Source: Nocardia carnea NBRC 14403 (GTDB lineage Bacteria > Actinomycetota > Actinomycetes > Mycobacteriales > Mycobacteriaceae). Taken from it: a stretch of 64,000 nucleotides of DNA. Shown here one piece after another: positions 1 through 7,157 of the stretch. Under the pieces are notes generated by a model. The model saw only the letters and a list, made by a program, of their open reading frames with translations, had not been told where the DNA came from and ran no database searches. Position numbers and translations under genes: made by a program. The DNA is taken from positions 101,162 through 165,161 of the forward strand of contig NZ_BAFV01000126.1 of the NCBI RefSeq assembly GCF_000308515.1. The letters are read 5' to 3'. Each line of letters opens with the position of its first letter. Position 1 is the stretch's first letter.

Positions 1-266
1 AGGCCGGTTCCGGCGTGGCGGGTGCTGGCGACGAGCACCATTCGAACGGCGTCCATGTCGCGACTGTCGGCCAGGCGGGCGATGTGGAGGGCGAAACCGT
101 CCTGGTCTTGGTCGATTTCGGCCCCGATCACCATGTCGATGCGTCCGGCGCGCACGAACATCACACACAGGGTTTCCTGCGGGAAGTGGCGCAGCAGGGC
201 GGGGACGGCGGCGACATAGTCGGCGGTGGTGAGTTTGTCGATCGGGTTGGCGCGTTTGAAGATCAC
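1..266 (-). CDS. DUF4192-like protein, N-terminal part (runs off the left edge)
   Basis: The minus strand reads open from a GTG at 266 (MIFKRANPIDKLTTAD...) to the window edge. The opening, with a PADL-like ANPIDKLTTADYVAAVP stretch, a phenylalanine-proline turn and an LCVMFVRAGRIDMVIGAEI beta-strand pair, matches the N-terminus of DUF4192 proteins, a common actinobacterial family of unknown function. A GGAGG lies about 10 bases upstream of the GTG, which supports this start. The gene carries the same upstream arrangement as the complete DUF4192 gene at 2008-3066: a short leader, a promoter with a 9-bp tandem motif, then a GC-rich structured repeat. Only about 88 codons are present, so the family assignment is moderate. 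Confidence 0.6.
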   Translation of the reverse strand, partial: MIFKRANPIDKLTTADYVAAVPALLRHFPQETLCVMFVRAGRIDMVIGAEIDQDQDGFALHIARLADSRDMDAVRMVLVASTRHAGTG

Positions 267-332
267 GGGGTGTGGTTCCTCCTATTGGTGTGACGGGCGG
301 GTCCGTTGTGGCCCCTTTCGCTCTCCGTCATG

Positions 333-367
333 ATTCTATTCTAGCCGAACCTTACGCACCTTGCACA
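333..367 (-). promoter_or_regulatory. Putative promoter with 9-bp tandem motif upstream of the first DUF4192 gene
   Basis: Read on the minus strand, two 9-base units (ATGTGCAAG, GTGCGTAAG) sit next to each other, followed a few bases later by TAGAATAGAAT, which can serve as a -10 element. The same layout precedes the second DUF4192 gene (3149-3167) and the Phd-like gene (3921-3938). The motif lies where a -35 element or an activator site would be. The role is inferred from recurrence and position. Confidence 0.45.
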
Positions 368-436
368 TTGTGGGCTGTGGTTGTTCACACAGTTGGATCT
401 ATCGAAACACGTTGGCGTTCAGTGTTTTTCGTGCTG

Positions 437-954
437 CTTTGGAGGGTCGCCCCGCGGCGAGCGGCCGGGGTGCGGGGCGGAGCGCCCGCGTCGCGACCTG
501 GGGGAGCGCGCGGCCGCCAGGACGCGGACCGCACCCTGCGGGTGCGCGCGGCTGGCAGCCGCGGGGTTCTTCGGTGGTGGTGGGCGAATTGCAGGGGTGT
601 CCCGGTGTCGGTGTGTTGCTTCGGTGGGGCCGGAGTCGTGGGGGGCGCGGCAGGTTCCGGCGCGCCAGGTGGAGCGCCCGCGCCGGAGCGCAGCGGAGGC
701 GTGGACGAACGACCTGGTGTGCCGGGTTCTGGTGTGCCAGCCTCGGCGCAGGTCTCACCGAAGCAACACATCGGGCGTGGCTGTTGGCCGTTCGTCGACC
801 ACCACCGCGCGGCCGGCAGGCCGCGGTCGTCGGAACCATGCACCCGGGTCGCTGGCTGCGGTGCCGGCGGGACCACCGCGTACGTAATGCCGCTGGTAGG
901 TCATTGTGCGGGAGCGACGGAGGCCGGGCAGGCTCTTTGCCGCGGTAGCTCTGA
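437..954. repeat. GC-rich structured repeat, copy A (518 bp)
   Basis: This block is repeated at 3242-3747 with the same order of segments. It has no convincing reading frame on either strand; the long open frames are a by-product of the GC content. Inverted repeats include 613-626 with 756-769 (GTGTTGCTTCGGTG and its exact complement), 657-670 with 712-725 (pairing with two G-U wobbles), and a short hairpin at 531-545 (GCACCC tgc GGGTGC). Between the copies these stems change on both sides in a way that keeps pairing, which suggests selection on an RNA or single-stranded DNA structure. The block lies about 70 bp beyond the putative promoter of the DUF4192 gene, so it is probably outside that transcript. 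Confidence 0.7.
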
Positions 955-1101
955 TTTTTTGGCTTTGTGTTCGCTGCGGGCTGAGCGTTCGAGTGGTGTG
1001 GCTCCTGCGGTGGTGGCCTAGACTGATCAGCGAATGGCGGCTGTTGTCGTGGAATGGTTTGCCGGTGTTGTTTTTGTCCGATCCGAATTGGGGTAGCGGT
1101 T

Positions 1102-1293
1102 ATGGCTGATGTGTCGGCGGTGGATCGTGAAGCGGCGCGTGTTCTTGCCTCGTTGGGCGACGTTTCCGCGGAGGACCTCGAGGCGGTCGTGGATGGCGAG
1201 GTGTTCCGGGGCGGGGATTTCGGTGCTGTGAAGTCGGGGGTTCGTTTCTTTCGTCCGCTTTATGATGTCGATGGTTCTCGGCTGGAGCGGTAG
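1102..1293 (+). CDS. Small hypothetical protein (63 aa)
   Basis: The frame from ATG 1102 encodes a 63-residue acidic protein, MADVSAVDREAARVLASLGD..., ending in FFRPLYDVDGSRLER. The first part looks helical and the last 20 residues contain aromatic and basic residues. No domain is recognised. The start at 1102 is preferred to an in-frame ATG at 1054 because the earlier stretch is cysteine-rich and unlike the rest; there is only a weak purine stretch (GGGG at 1091) upstream. It lies between structured repeat A and a convergent minus-strand gene. Confidence 0.45.
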   Translation: MADVSAVDREAARVLASLGDVSAEDLEAVVDGEVFRGGDFGAVKSGVRFFRPLYDVDGSRLER

Positions 1294-1360
1294 CGACACT
1301 TTCTTGGCAGGAGCGTTCGGCGGCCCGGTTTCGGGTGCCGACCGCTTCTGTTTTCCTGGG

Positions 1361-1759
1361 TCAGTCGCTGTCGAAGCTGGCGGTGATCGTTTCGATTGCT
1401 TCGGGGATGCTGGAGTGCGGGATTGCACTGTTGAGCCGTGCTATGTCGTTGTCTGACAGCGGCCTGCGTGCCCAGTTTTCGGCCTGTTCTCTGGTGATCA
1501 GTTGGCCGGGGGCTGGTTCGGCAGGCGTGCCTACGAATACGCCCGGTTCGGGTGTGATCGTGGTGCCGCACAGATCACATGCACGGTTGGTGCCCGCCAT
1601 CGCGTGGCAGTTCGTACAGCGGTGGCGTAGTCCTGCGGCGATGACCAGGTCGTCGAGCCAGGAGAGATGGCGGTCGTCGACTGCGGCGTAAAGCATGGTC
1701 AAGGCTTGTTCGGCGGTGGCTGCGGGTGTCATTGGTTTCGTTGTCCTGTCGGGTTTCAT
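1361..1759 (-). CDS. Hypothetical protein with a four-cysteine zinc-ribbon-like motif (132 aa)
   Basis: The protein starts at ATG 1759 (MKPDRTTKPMTPAAT...) or at an in-frame ATG at 1732, which has AGGA upstream. The middle carries two CxxC knuckles (CTNC and CDLC, ten residues apart, about residues 48-64), the pattern of a small zinc ribbon. An N-terminal helical part reads ALTMLYAAVDDRHLSWLDDL and an acidic tail ends in TASFDSD. No family was recognised. It follows the DUF4192 gene at 2008-3066 on the same strand, separated by about 250 bp holding two strong hairpins, so the two are probably separate transcripts. Confidence 0.6.
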   Translation of the reverse strand: MKPDRTTKPMTPAATAEQALTMLYAAVDDRHLSWLDDLVIAAGLRHRCTNCHAMAGTNRACDLCGTTITPEPGVFVGTPAEPAPGQLITREQAENWARRPLSDNDIARLNSAIPHSSIPEAIETITASFDSD

Positions 1760-1775
1760 TGTGGTGCTGTAGTTT

Positions 1776-1810
1776 CCGGCTGCCGGGCCGCGCAGCGGCC
1801 CGGCAGCCGG
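1776..1810. terminator. Perfect 16-bp hairpin with GCA loop
   Basis: CCGGCTGCCGGGCCGC at 1776-1791 pairs perfectly with 1795-1810 around a three-base loop. It lies 17 bases upstream of the start of the gene at 1361-1759 and downstream of the DUF4192 gene. It could end transcription from the latter or act in the leader of the former. No U-tract is present. Confidence 0.5.
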
Positions 1811-1962
1811 GTCTGGTGGGGTTGTTGGGTGGGCCGGGTTGCCAGCGCGGGCCGGCTGGGTGCTGGCCGCTGGAAAAACACAGCACGGAGCGCAGCGGAG
1901 TTCCGATTCCGGCGGCCGGACGGCGGGGCGGGGCCGGTTGTGCTTTGTGGGTGTTCCGGGTA

Positions 1963-1992
1963 GGGAAGCCCTGGGGTGTGCCGGGGCTTCCC
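1963..1992 (-). terminator. Hairpin after the DUF4192 gene
   Basis: GGGAAGCCC at 1963-1971 pairs with GGGCTTCCC at 1984-1992, 15 bases past the stop of the minus-strand DUF4192 gene. The position fits a factor-independent terminator without a strong U-tract, as is common in high-GC actinobacteria. Confidence 0.5.
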
Positions 1993-2007
1993 TGTCGGCG
2001 CGGCGGC

Positions 2008-3066
2008 CTATTCGTTGGTGTATGGGTTGTAGTCGGGGACGTCGATTCCGTATGCCTTGGCTCCGAGTGGGCCTCGTGCAAGGAAGCTGCGGGCGGTCTC
2101 GATCTCGACGTCTACGCGGTGGGCGGCGATGAGTGCGCGCACGGTGACCGGCGGCGTCGTATCTTCGTCGAGTGTGGCGTAAATGGCCTGGTGGATCGCC
2201 TCGTGGGCATGGTAGCCGTGGCCGTCGGCGAAGAACAGGATTGCCACGGCTCCGAGCATGTGAGCGCGCGTGATGCCGACGAGTTGATTGGCAATGTGGG
2301 CGTAGATTGCGACGGCGGCCGGGATGTCGATGAGCGCGATGCCGAGCAAGGCATCTCGGGCGCTGCCTGATTCCTCGATCATTGCGCCGATTCGGGCGGC
2401 CAATTCGGGCTCGGTGCGGCCGGTGGCGTGTGTGCGGTCGTCGTCGGTGACGGCTTCGCTGTAGAGGGCGACGACTTCGCGCAGCGTGGCCAGCGTCGCG
2501 CGGGTAAACCCCGCGCGGTCGGCGCGGTAGTCGCCTTCGACGGCGGCCACGTCGGCGGCGTCGATAGGGGCAAACATCCTGTCGAGGGCGTCGCGGTCGG
2601 GGATGGGGCCGCGTCCGTCTATCAGGCGGGCCAGGGCGACGGGGGTGCTTGCGGGGTCGGTGAGCGTGCCGGTTTCGCCGGTGTCGAGGTCGCGCCACTG
2701 TTCGCCCGCGACGATGGCGGCGGTGTGGCTGCGGCTCAGGATCGGGATCTCGTGTTCGCGCAGCGATTCGGTGATGAGGTGGGCCAGGTGTTCTCCGGCG
2801 GTCTGGTGGTCCTCGTCGGCGATGACGGTGAGCACTACCGAAAAGTTGCCGCGAATGATCTCCCCGGCGACGCTCGCGGCAAGGACTTCGTGAACCGAGA
2901 ACAGCGGCGCACCGGCGATGGATACCAGCCGTTGTGTGTCGCGGTCCAGAACCGCGATGACAACGACATTTTCGAGATCGTCGGTTGTTGCTGCGGGGTT
3001 GTCCAGAATGAGGGCGTGCAGCGAGGAAATGAAATCTCCACGGGTCATCTGGCTGTAGTCGAGCAT
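2008..3066 (-). CDS. DUF4192 family protein (352 aa)
   Basis: This is a full-length member of the DUF4192 family, whose function is unknown. Recognisable parts are the N-terminal leader DFISSLHALILDNPAATTDDL (about residues 11-31), a beta-rich core with VVVIAVLDRDTQRL, a central GEQWRDLDTGETGTLTDP segment, the PDRDALDRMFAPIDAADV segment, and a helical C-terminal part with GIALIDIPAAVAIYAHIANQ. The length is usual for the family. ATG 3066 is preceded by AAGGG seven bases upstream. Its upstream region mirrors that of the partial DUF4192 gene at the left edge (tandem motif, then structured repeat), suggesting a duplicated unit. Confidence 0.75.
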   Translation of the reverse strand: MLDYSQMTRGDFISSLHALILDNPAATTDDLENVVVIAVLDRDTQRLVSIAGAPLFSVHEVLAASVAGEIIRGNFSVVLTVIADEDHQTAGEHLAHLITESLREHEIPILSRSHTAAIVAGEQWRDLDTGETGTLTDPASTPVALARLIDGRGPIPDRDALDRMFAPIDAADVAAVEGDYRADRAGFTRATLATLREVVALYSEAVTDDDRTHATGRTEPELAARIGAMIEESGSARDALLGIALIDIPAAVAIYAHIANQLVGITRAHMLGAVAILFFADGHGYHAHEAIHQAIYATLDEDTTPPVTVRALIAAHRVDVEIETARSFLARGPLGAKAYGIDVPDYNPYTNE

Positions 3067-3134
3067 TTCTATCCCTTCTGTAAAGCTTTGGCGGCCTGGT
3101 GTTCCGGGCCTTTCGCTTCCCTCCGCCTTACATG

Positions 3135-3167
3135 TTCTATTCTATAATCTTACGCACCTTACGCACC
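3135..3167 (-). promoter_or_regulatory. Putative promoter with 9-bp tandem motif upstream of the second DUF4192 gene
   Basis: On the minus strand GTGCGTAAG occurs twice in tandem (3149-3166), followed by ATTATAGAATAGAA, which contains a good -10 candidate (TATAGAAT). The match to the sites at 333-367 and 3921-3938 in both sequence and period suggests shared control. The regulator is unknown. Confidence 0.5.
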
Positions 3168-3241
3168 GTGTTTTATTGATTTCTCGGGGTGGTTTATTTC
3201 ACTGTTTTATTTCTGCGTTCGGCTTGCGTTTTTGGCCGTGC

Positions 3242-3747
3242 CTTTGGAGGGTCTGCCTCCGCGGCGAGCGGCCGGGGTGCGGGGCGGAGCGCCCGCGTCG
3301 CGACCTGGGGGAGCGCGCGGCCGCCAGGGCGCGGATCGCACCCGGCGGGTGCGCGCGGCCGGCGGCCGCGAAGTTCTTCGGTGCTGCGGGCGAATACAGG
3401 TGGCGCCGGGTGTCGGTGTGTTCCTTCGGTGGGGCCTGGAACGGGGAGGGCGCGCCAGGTTCCGGGCCGCCAGGTGGAGCGCCCGCGCCGGAGCGCAGCG
3501 GAGGCGTGGACGAACGACCTGGCGGCCCGGGTTCTGGTGTGCCAGCCTCGTGGAGGGCCACGCCGAAGGAGCACGCCGACACCACCGGCCCGCAGCTCCG
3601 CGCGGCCGGCAGGCCGCGGTCGTCGGCGACCAGGCCCGGGTCGCCGGCTGCGGTGCCGGCGGGACCACCGCGTGCGTAATGCCGCTGGTAGGTGATTGTG
3701 CGGGAGCGACGGAGGTCGGGCAGGCTCTTTTGCCGCGGTAGCTCTGA
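3242..3747. repeat. GC-rich structured repeat, copy B (506 bp)
   Basis: This is the second copy of the block at 437-954, in the same orientation and at nearly the same distance (about 175 bp) from a DUF4192 start codon. Stem partners are 3418-3431 with 3561-3574 and 3462-3475 with 3517-3530. Relative to copy A the first stem changes a G-C pair to C-G and two A-U pairs to G-U. The second stem changes C-G to G-C and G-U to C-G. The last 90 bp, including GCCGCTGGTAGGT and GCCGCGGTAGCTCTGA, are the best conserved part. No coding capacity is believed. Confidence 0.7.
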
Positions 3748-3920
3748 AAACACTGAACCCACTACCGATACGGGAGCCGGGTGCGGAGTCCGAGCGTGAT
3801 GGACTGCGCCGCGGAGTCGGTAGGGCGAGTTGGTCTGGAAGTGTCGTGATAGGTGCTGCGATGGCCAGGGGACCGTAACGCTGGTGCATCCTGCGATGTT
3901 CGATATCGGTGTCGCAGGGT

Positions 3921-3940
3921 TTGCGTAAGGCGCGTAAGGT
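3921..3940 (+). promoter_or_regulatory. 9-bp tandem motif upstream of the Phd-like gene
   Basis: TTGCGTAAG and GCGCGTAAG lie in tandem immediately before the ribosome binding site of the gene at 3948. They match the tandem motif in the two DUF4192 promoters with the same 9-base period. Because it overlaps the AAGG of the ribosome binding site, it could be an operator, possibly for the Phd-like product itself; this is inference. Confidence 0.4.
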
Positions 3941-3947
3941 GTCGTGC

Positions 3948-4688
3948 ATGGACGTGATCGAGTACGACTATCTCCGGTCGCATCTCTCCCAGGAGTTGAA
4001 GAAGGCGTACCACGATGATGGGATTTCTGTGGTCGCCTACCTTGACCACCCTGTCGGTGTACTGATGTCGCGGGGTGTGTGGGCGCTGGGGCAGCAGGAG
4101 AAAAGCGTTCCTCGGACGTTGATGGATGAACCACTCAATTCCCGGGCCGCGCGTCCGAAGTTGCGGGTGCTGCGGGAGCGGTTGGAGAAGGGCCGTCACA
4201 TCACGTTGACGGTCTGGGACAACGAGGCGATCATCGCCCCTTACGACTGGGCGCGGGAGGCGTTCCCGGACTGGGATCTGCCCGAGGTTCTGCAACCTGC
4301 TGCGGAGGCTACGCAGGGGGAGAACTGCGTTCAGGTGGTTTACCGAGCACCTCGGACGGTGGCGAAGTTGCGTAAGGAGTTCGCTGACGCCGAGGACCCG
4401 GAATGGGAGATGGACCGGCGTCTGTCTGCGACGCGCTCGTACGTTCCGGCCGACCGGCGGGCTCGTATGCGCGGCGTGGTCTATGTCGAAGGCGGCAGGA
4501 TCGTCCGGATCCGGGCGCTGGATCCGGACGGGGAATGGACTGATCTGGGGGACAGGGTCAGCCTGGCTCCCGTGTCTGCACCGTTGACTCGTGAGGAGGT
4601 CGATTCACAGTTGCCTGGTCTGAAGCTGTATCCAGGGGATCTGCGACTTGCCCCTCGCGGTGCATCGCGCGAATACCTCGACTACTGA
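3948..4688 (+). CDS. Hypothetical protein with two Phd/YefM-like segments (246 aa)
   Basis: ATG 3948 has AAGGTG about seven bases upstream. Residues 5-40 (YLRSHLSQELKKAY... then VVAYLDHPVGVLMSRGVW) follow the pattern of Phd/YefM antitoxins, where a short helix is followed by a strand with a GRPVAVLVS-like motif. A second copy of the pattern, PKLRVLRERLEKGRHITLTV followed by NEAIIAPYDWA, lies at about residues 65-105. The C-terminal half contains an RGVVYVEGGRIVRIRALD beta hairpin and no known domain. No adjacent toxin is visible: the next gene is an alpha/beta-hydrolase. The Phd relation is inferred by eye and could be wrong. Confidence 0.6.
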   Translation: MDVIEYDYLRSHLSQELKKAYHDDGISVVAYLDHPVGVLMSRGVWALGQQEKSVPRTLMDEPLNSRAARPKLRVLRERLEKGRHITLTVWDNEAIIAPYDWAREAFPDWDLPEVLQPAAEATQGENCVQVVYRAPRTVAKLRKEFADAEDPEWEMDRRLSATRSYVPADRRARMRGVVYVEGGRIVRIRALDPDGEWTDLGDRVSLAPVSAPLTREEVDSQLPGLKLYPGDLRLAPRGASREYLDY

Positions 4689-4781
4689 TCGGCGCGTTGG
4701 TGTGGTCGGTTATGACGAGGTCCTGGTTCCTGGCCCAGTGTTGCGAGCCGTCAAGCCGAGCTCTGATTTCAGGACGATCCG

Positions 4782-5642
4782 ATGAAGTTCCGCACTAATG
4801 CCGTCAGTACTCCTGGGACGTTGCTCGTCACCAACGAGGCAGGTCCGCCGGATGGCCGGTGTGTGGTGTTGAGTCACCCGCTGATGATGGGTTATAGGGC
4901 GTTCCGTGCGTTGATGGAGATGCTGGTGGCGCGGGGGTATCGCGTTGTGGCATGGGATCATTTCGGGCAGGGTGTTCACCGGCCCCCGCGTCGATTGAAT
5001 CCCGAGGTGAATTTGTCCGTTCTCACCGCGCACACTATCGAGGTCATCACGGGGCTCGGTCTGAACAAGCCTCATATCGTAGGTCAGGGATTGGGAGCGA
5101 TGGTGGCGCTGGGTGTGGCGGCATGGCGTTCTGATCTCGTGACGTCGGTGACCGCGATCGCGGGGTCGGTCGATGCTGAACGGCACCGGAAAGCGGTCAA
5201 TGCGCTGGCCGATCACGTCGAGCACCATGGGGTAGCGGGAGAGATCGACGTGGACGGAACGAGCGTGCAGGTCGTTGATCTACTGACGCGCGTCAGTTTT
5301 GGTGCATGGACACGGCAGAACCGGCCCGATTTCGTTTCTGAGTGGGGGGAGCGGTATACCGAACTGGACCGGATCGCGCCCTCTCTGCGCGCATACGCGG
5401 AACGGGAGAGTCTGGTCGGTGAGCTGCTGCGTGGCTGCGATGTACCGGTGCTCGCGGTGGCCGGTGCGCAGGATGTCCTTTTTCCGCCGGCTGTGAGCGG
5501 GGAGGCGGTAGCGCGTGCCACCGGCGGTCGATGGGTCACGGTCGAGGATGCGGGTCACAGTGTGGCGCAAGAGCAGCCGGAGGCTGTTATGAAGCACCTG
5601 GAACAGCATTTCGCTGCGGCTGATCGGCCCGACGAGCATTAG
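4782..5642 (+). CDS. Alpha/beta-hydrolase fold protein lacking the nucleophile serine (286 aa)
   Basis: The fold is clear: an early SHPLMMGYRAF oxyanion region, WDHFGQG after strand 4, a nucleophile elbow region, an AGAQDVLFPP acid loop (Asp) and a DAGHSVAQEQPE histidine loop. At the elbow, where families have G-x-S-x-G, the sequence is VGQGLGAMVAL, so serine is replaced by glycine (codon GGA). The acid and histidine remain. It is therefore unlikely to be a classical serine hydrolase; it may be a non-catalytic or cofactor-free variant. ATG 4782 has AGGA ten bases upstream. It stands alone between the Phd-like gene and a convergent minus-strand gene. Confidence 0.75.
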   Translation: MKFRTNAVSTPGTLLVTNEAGPPDGRCVVLSHPLMMGYRAFRALMEMLVARGYRVVAWDHFGQGVHRPPRRLNPEVNLSVLTAHTIEVITGLGLNKPHIVGQGLGAMVALGVAAWRSDLVTSVTAIAGSVDAERHRKAVNALADHVEHHGVAGEIDVDGTSVQVVDLLTRVSFGAWTRQNRPDFVSEWGERYTELDRIAPSLRAYAERESLVGELLRGCDVPVLAVAGAQDVLFPPAVSGEAVARATGGRWVTVEDAGHSVAQEQPEAVMKHLEQHFAAADRPDEH

Positions 5643-5725
5643 CGGTCAGCCTGGGTCGGTCACCGCCTGGAGTGGGCCGTCCTCGCGCTTTTCGGGCCAG
5701 CTCGGTTCAGCGGCTGTACAGGCTG

Positions 5726-5784
5726 AGCATCGGCCTCCGTTCAAGTATCCCGGGTGAGTCCCGCGGAGGTCGCCGGCCGATGCT
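5726..5784. terminator. Inverted repeat between convergent genes
   Basis: AGCATCGGCC at 5726-5735 is complementary to GGCCGATGCT at 5775-5784, with a 39-base loop. It lies between the ends of the hydrolase (plus strand) and the gene at 5863-6831 (minus strand), where a bidirectional terminator would be expected. The long loop lowers confidence. Confidence 0.35.
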
Positions 5785-5790
5785 TGCGAC

Positions 5791-5832
5791 GGTGAGTGGC
5801 GCAGGTTCAGAGGTGAGTGGCGCAGGTTCAGA
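5791..5832. repeat. Perfect tandem duplication, 2 x 21 bp
   Basis: The 21-base unit beginning GGTGAGTGGCGCAGG occurs twice with no spacer, 30 bases beyond the stop of the minus-strand gene at 5863. It lies outside both flanking genes. It looks like a replication-slippage duplication. Confidence 0.7.
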
Positions 5833-5862
5833 TGTGGTGCCAGCGCCTCTGGACGTCTCTGA

Positions 5863-6831
5863 TCAGTGTGAGGTGTCCTTGGGTAGGCGGGGCTGCAGGT
5901 TTTGTGCGAGTTCGGCGGTGCGCGCGGCAGCGGATGCCGAGGAGGCCACATGTCTTGGGGTCCGGCTGGCATCGGTGCCGGTGGCGGGAATTTTGATGTT
6001 CCTGAGCTCTCGCACCTGGTCGAGGTTGCGGGCAAACAGCCCGTCGTCGTGAGGGTGTCGCATGATCTGTTCCACCGCGTCAGTGAAGGCGGTGTAGTCG
6101 CGGTAGGTGCCGGTGACAAGGGTGCGCATCTCGCGCCACGCCTGCCCTAGAGCGTCGTCGCGGATCGCCCACGGTTCGGCGAGTACGTACATGTGCTCGG
6201 TGAGCTGTTGACGCTCGAGATCGGTACCGGCCCGCGCCCATTGTCTACGGATCTTGTACACCCAGGCAAAGTCTGCGCGCATCACCTGCTCGGGCCAGCT
6301 CGCGGCCCGGCGGCCGTTGTAGTAGCTCGTATGGGCTGGATTGGCGAGCCAGTAGGGGCGTGACCGGGCGGCCTCGGCGCTGAGCGGGTCGCGGATCGGT
6401 GACCAGGGCCCCTGGCCGGCTGTTTCGCGGGCTTGTCGCTGGGATCGCCACTGCACCGGTGACATATCGGTGTCGGCGCCATCGAGCAGATCGATGATCG
6501 TGCGCGCATACAGCTCGGTCATGGCCTCGGGGTGATTCTGCCAGCGGTCTTCCGCCGCGCACAAGTACTCCCAATTCTCCCGCACGTGCGAGCAGTCGTG
6601 GTCGCGCCAACGACTTTCCAGTGCATGGAGCGTTTCGGAAAGCTGTGCCCGTTCGTGCTGATCGGTGGTTTGTGCCAGCGTATCGAGGATTCGGACCGCG
6701 GCCGCGCGATCCGCACGCATCTGTTGCTCGGTCGCGTCGTGTGCACCACGGGCGGTGTAATAGCTCGGGTTGCAGGCATCGATGTCTGCGGCGTCGCTCT
6801 CGGCTCCGTGTGGTGGTTGATCAGTGACCAT
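5863..6831 (-). CDS. Hypothetical protein with an internal duplication (322 aa)
   Basis: The protein is soluble, helical and rich in Arg, Ala and Trp; no family was recognised. It contains two copies of a unit of about 70 residues. The first starts near residue 20 (NPSYYTARGA, then EQQMRADRAA, DQHERAQLSETLHALESRW). The second starts near residue 165 (NPAHTSYYNGRRAASW, then EQVMRADFAW, DLERQQLTEHMYVLAEPW). Shared anchors are NP..SYY..R.A, EQ.MRAD, the ER.QL.E heptad and a terminal W/WR. The tail (about residue 280 on) is low-complexity. ATG 6831 is the first start and is preceded by GAGAGAATGACTC-type purines. The gene stands alone. Confidence 0.6.
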   Translation of the reverse strand: MVTDQPPHGAESDAADIDACNPSYYTARGAHDATEQQMRADRAAAVRILDTLAQTTDQHERAQLSETLHALESRWRDHDCSHVRENWEYLCAAEDRWQNHPEAMTELYARTIIDLLDGADTDMSPVQWRSQRQARETAGQGPWSPIRDPLSAEAARSRPYWLANPAHTSYYNGRRAASWPEQVMRADFAWVYKIRRQWARAGTDLERQQLTEHMYVLAEPWAIRDDALGQAWREMRTLVTGTYRDYTAFTDAVEQIMRHPHDDGLFARNLDQVRELRNIKIPATGTDASRTPRHVASSASAAARTAELAQNLQPRLPKDTSH

Positions 6832-7157
6832 GAGTCATTCTCTCGTCCAACGCTGTTGGCTTGCGAGCATAGTCGCTAGTCATGGCGTCCGGGTCGGCCG
6901 CTGCCGCGGTTGCTGAGCGGGATTGAAGACCCGCAGGATCTAACGCGCGCATCGACGCCGCGATAGGCGACCTTGGCTGCCGTGCCGACATGTGCTGATG
7001 AGAATCGTGGTACACGCGCCTGCGCTCGCCCTGTGATGAGCGTTGCGGCGTAGCCCATCTGGTCGGCCAGTTTCTCCGGTTCGCTGGCTTCAGTTCACTG
7101 CCGAGGCAGTCAATGGTTCAATTCCTGATGACATCTTCACGTTCAGGAGGAGAGAGA
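6832..7157. other. Intergenic region, no gene seen
   Basis: Between the divergent genes at 6831 (minus) and 7158 (plus) no frame has credible composition. A perfect palindrome, CTGCCGAGGCAG, lies near 7099-7110 in the probable promoter region of the plus-strand gene. Nothing else stands out. Confidence 0.4.

Noticed and set aside
272..1021. Long plus-strand and minus-strand open frames across the GC-rich repeat at 437-954 (and its copy at 3242-3747)
   Set aside because: All six frames are open because of GC content; the translations are low-complexity Arg/Gly/Pro/Ala, and differences between the copies follow stem pairing and not codon positions.
7108..7135. T-loop-like GGTTCAATTCC suggesting a tRNA
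   Set aside because: No flanking stems fold into a cloverleaf on either strand.
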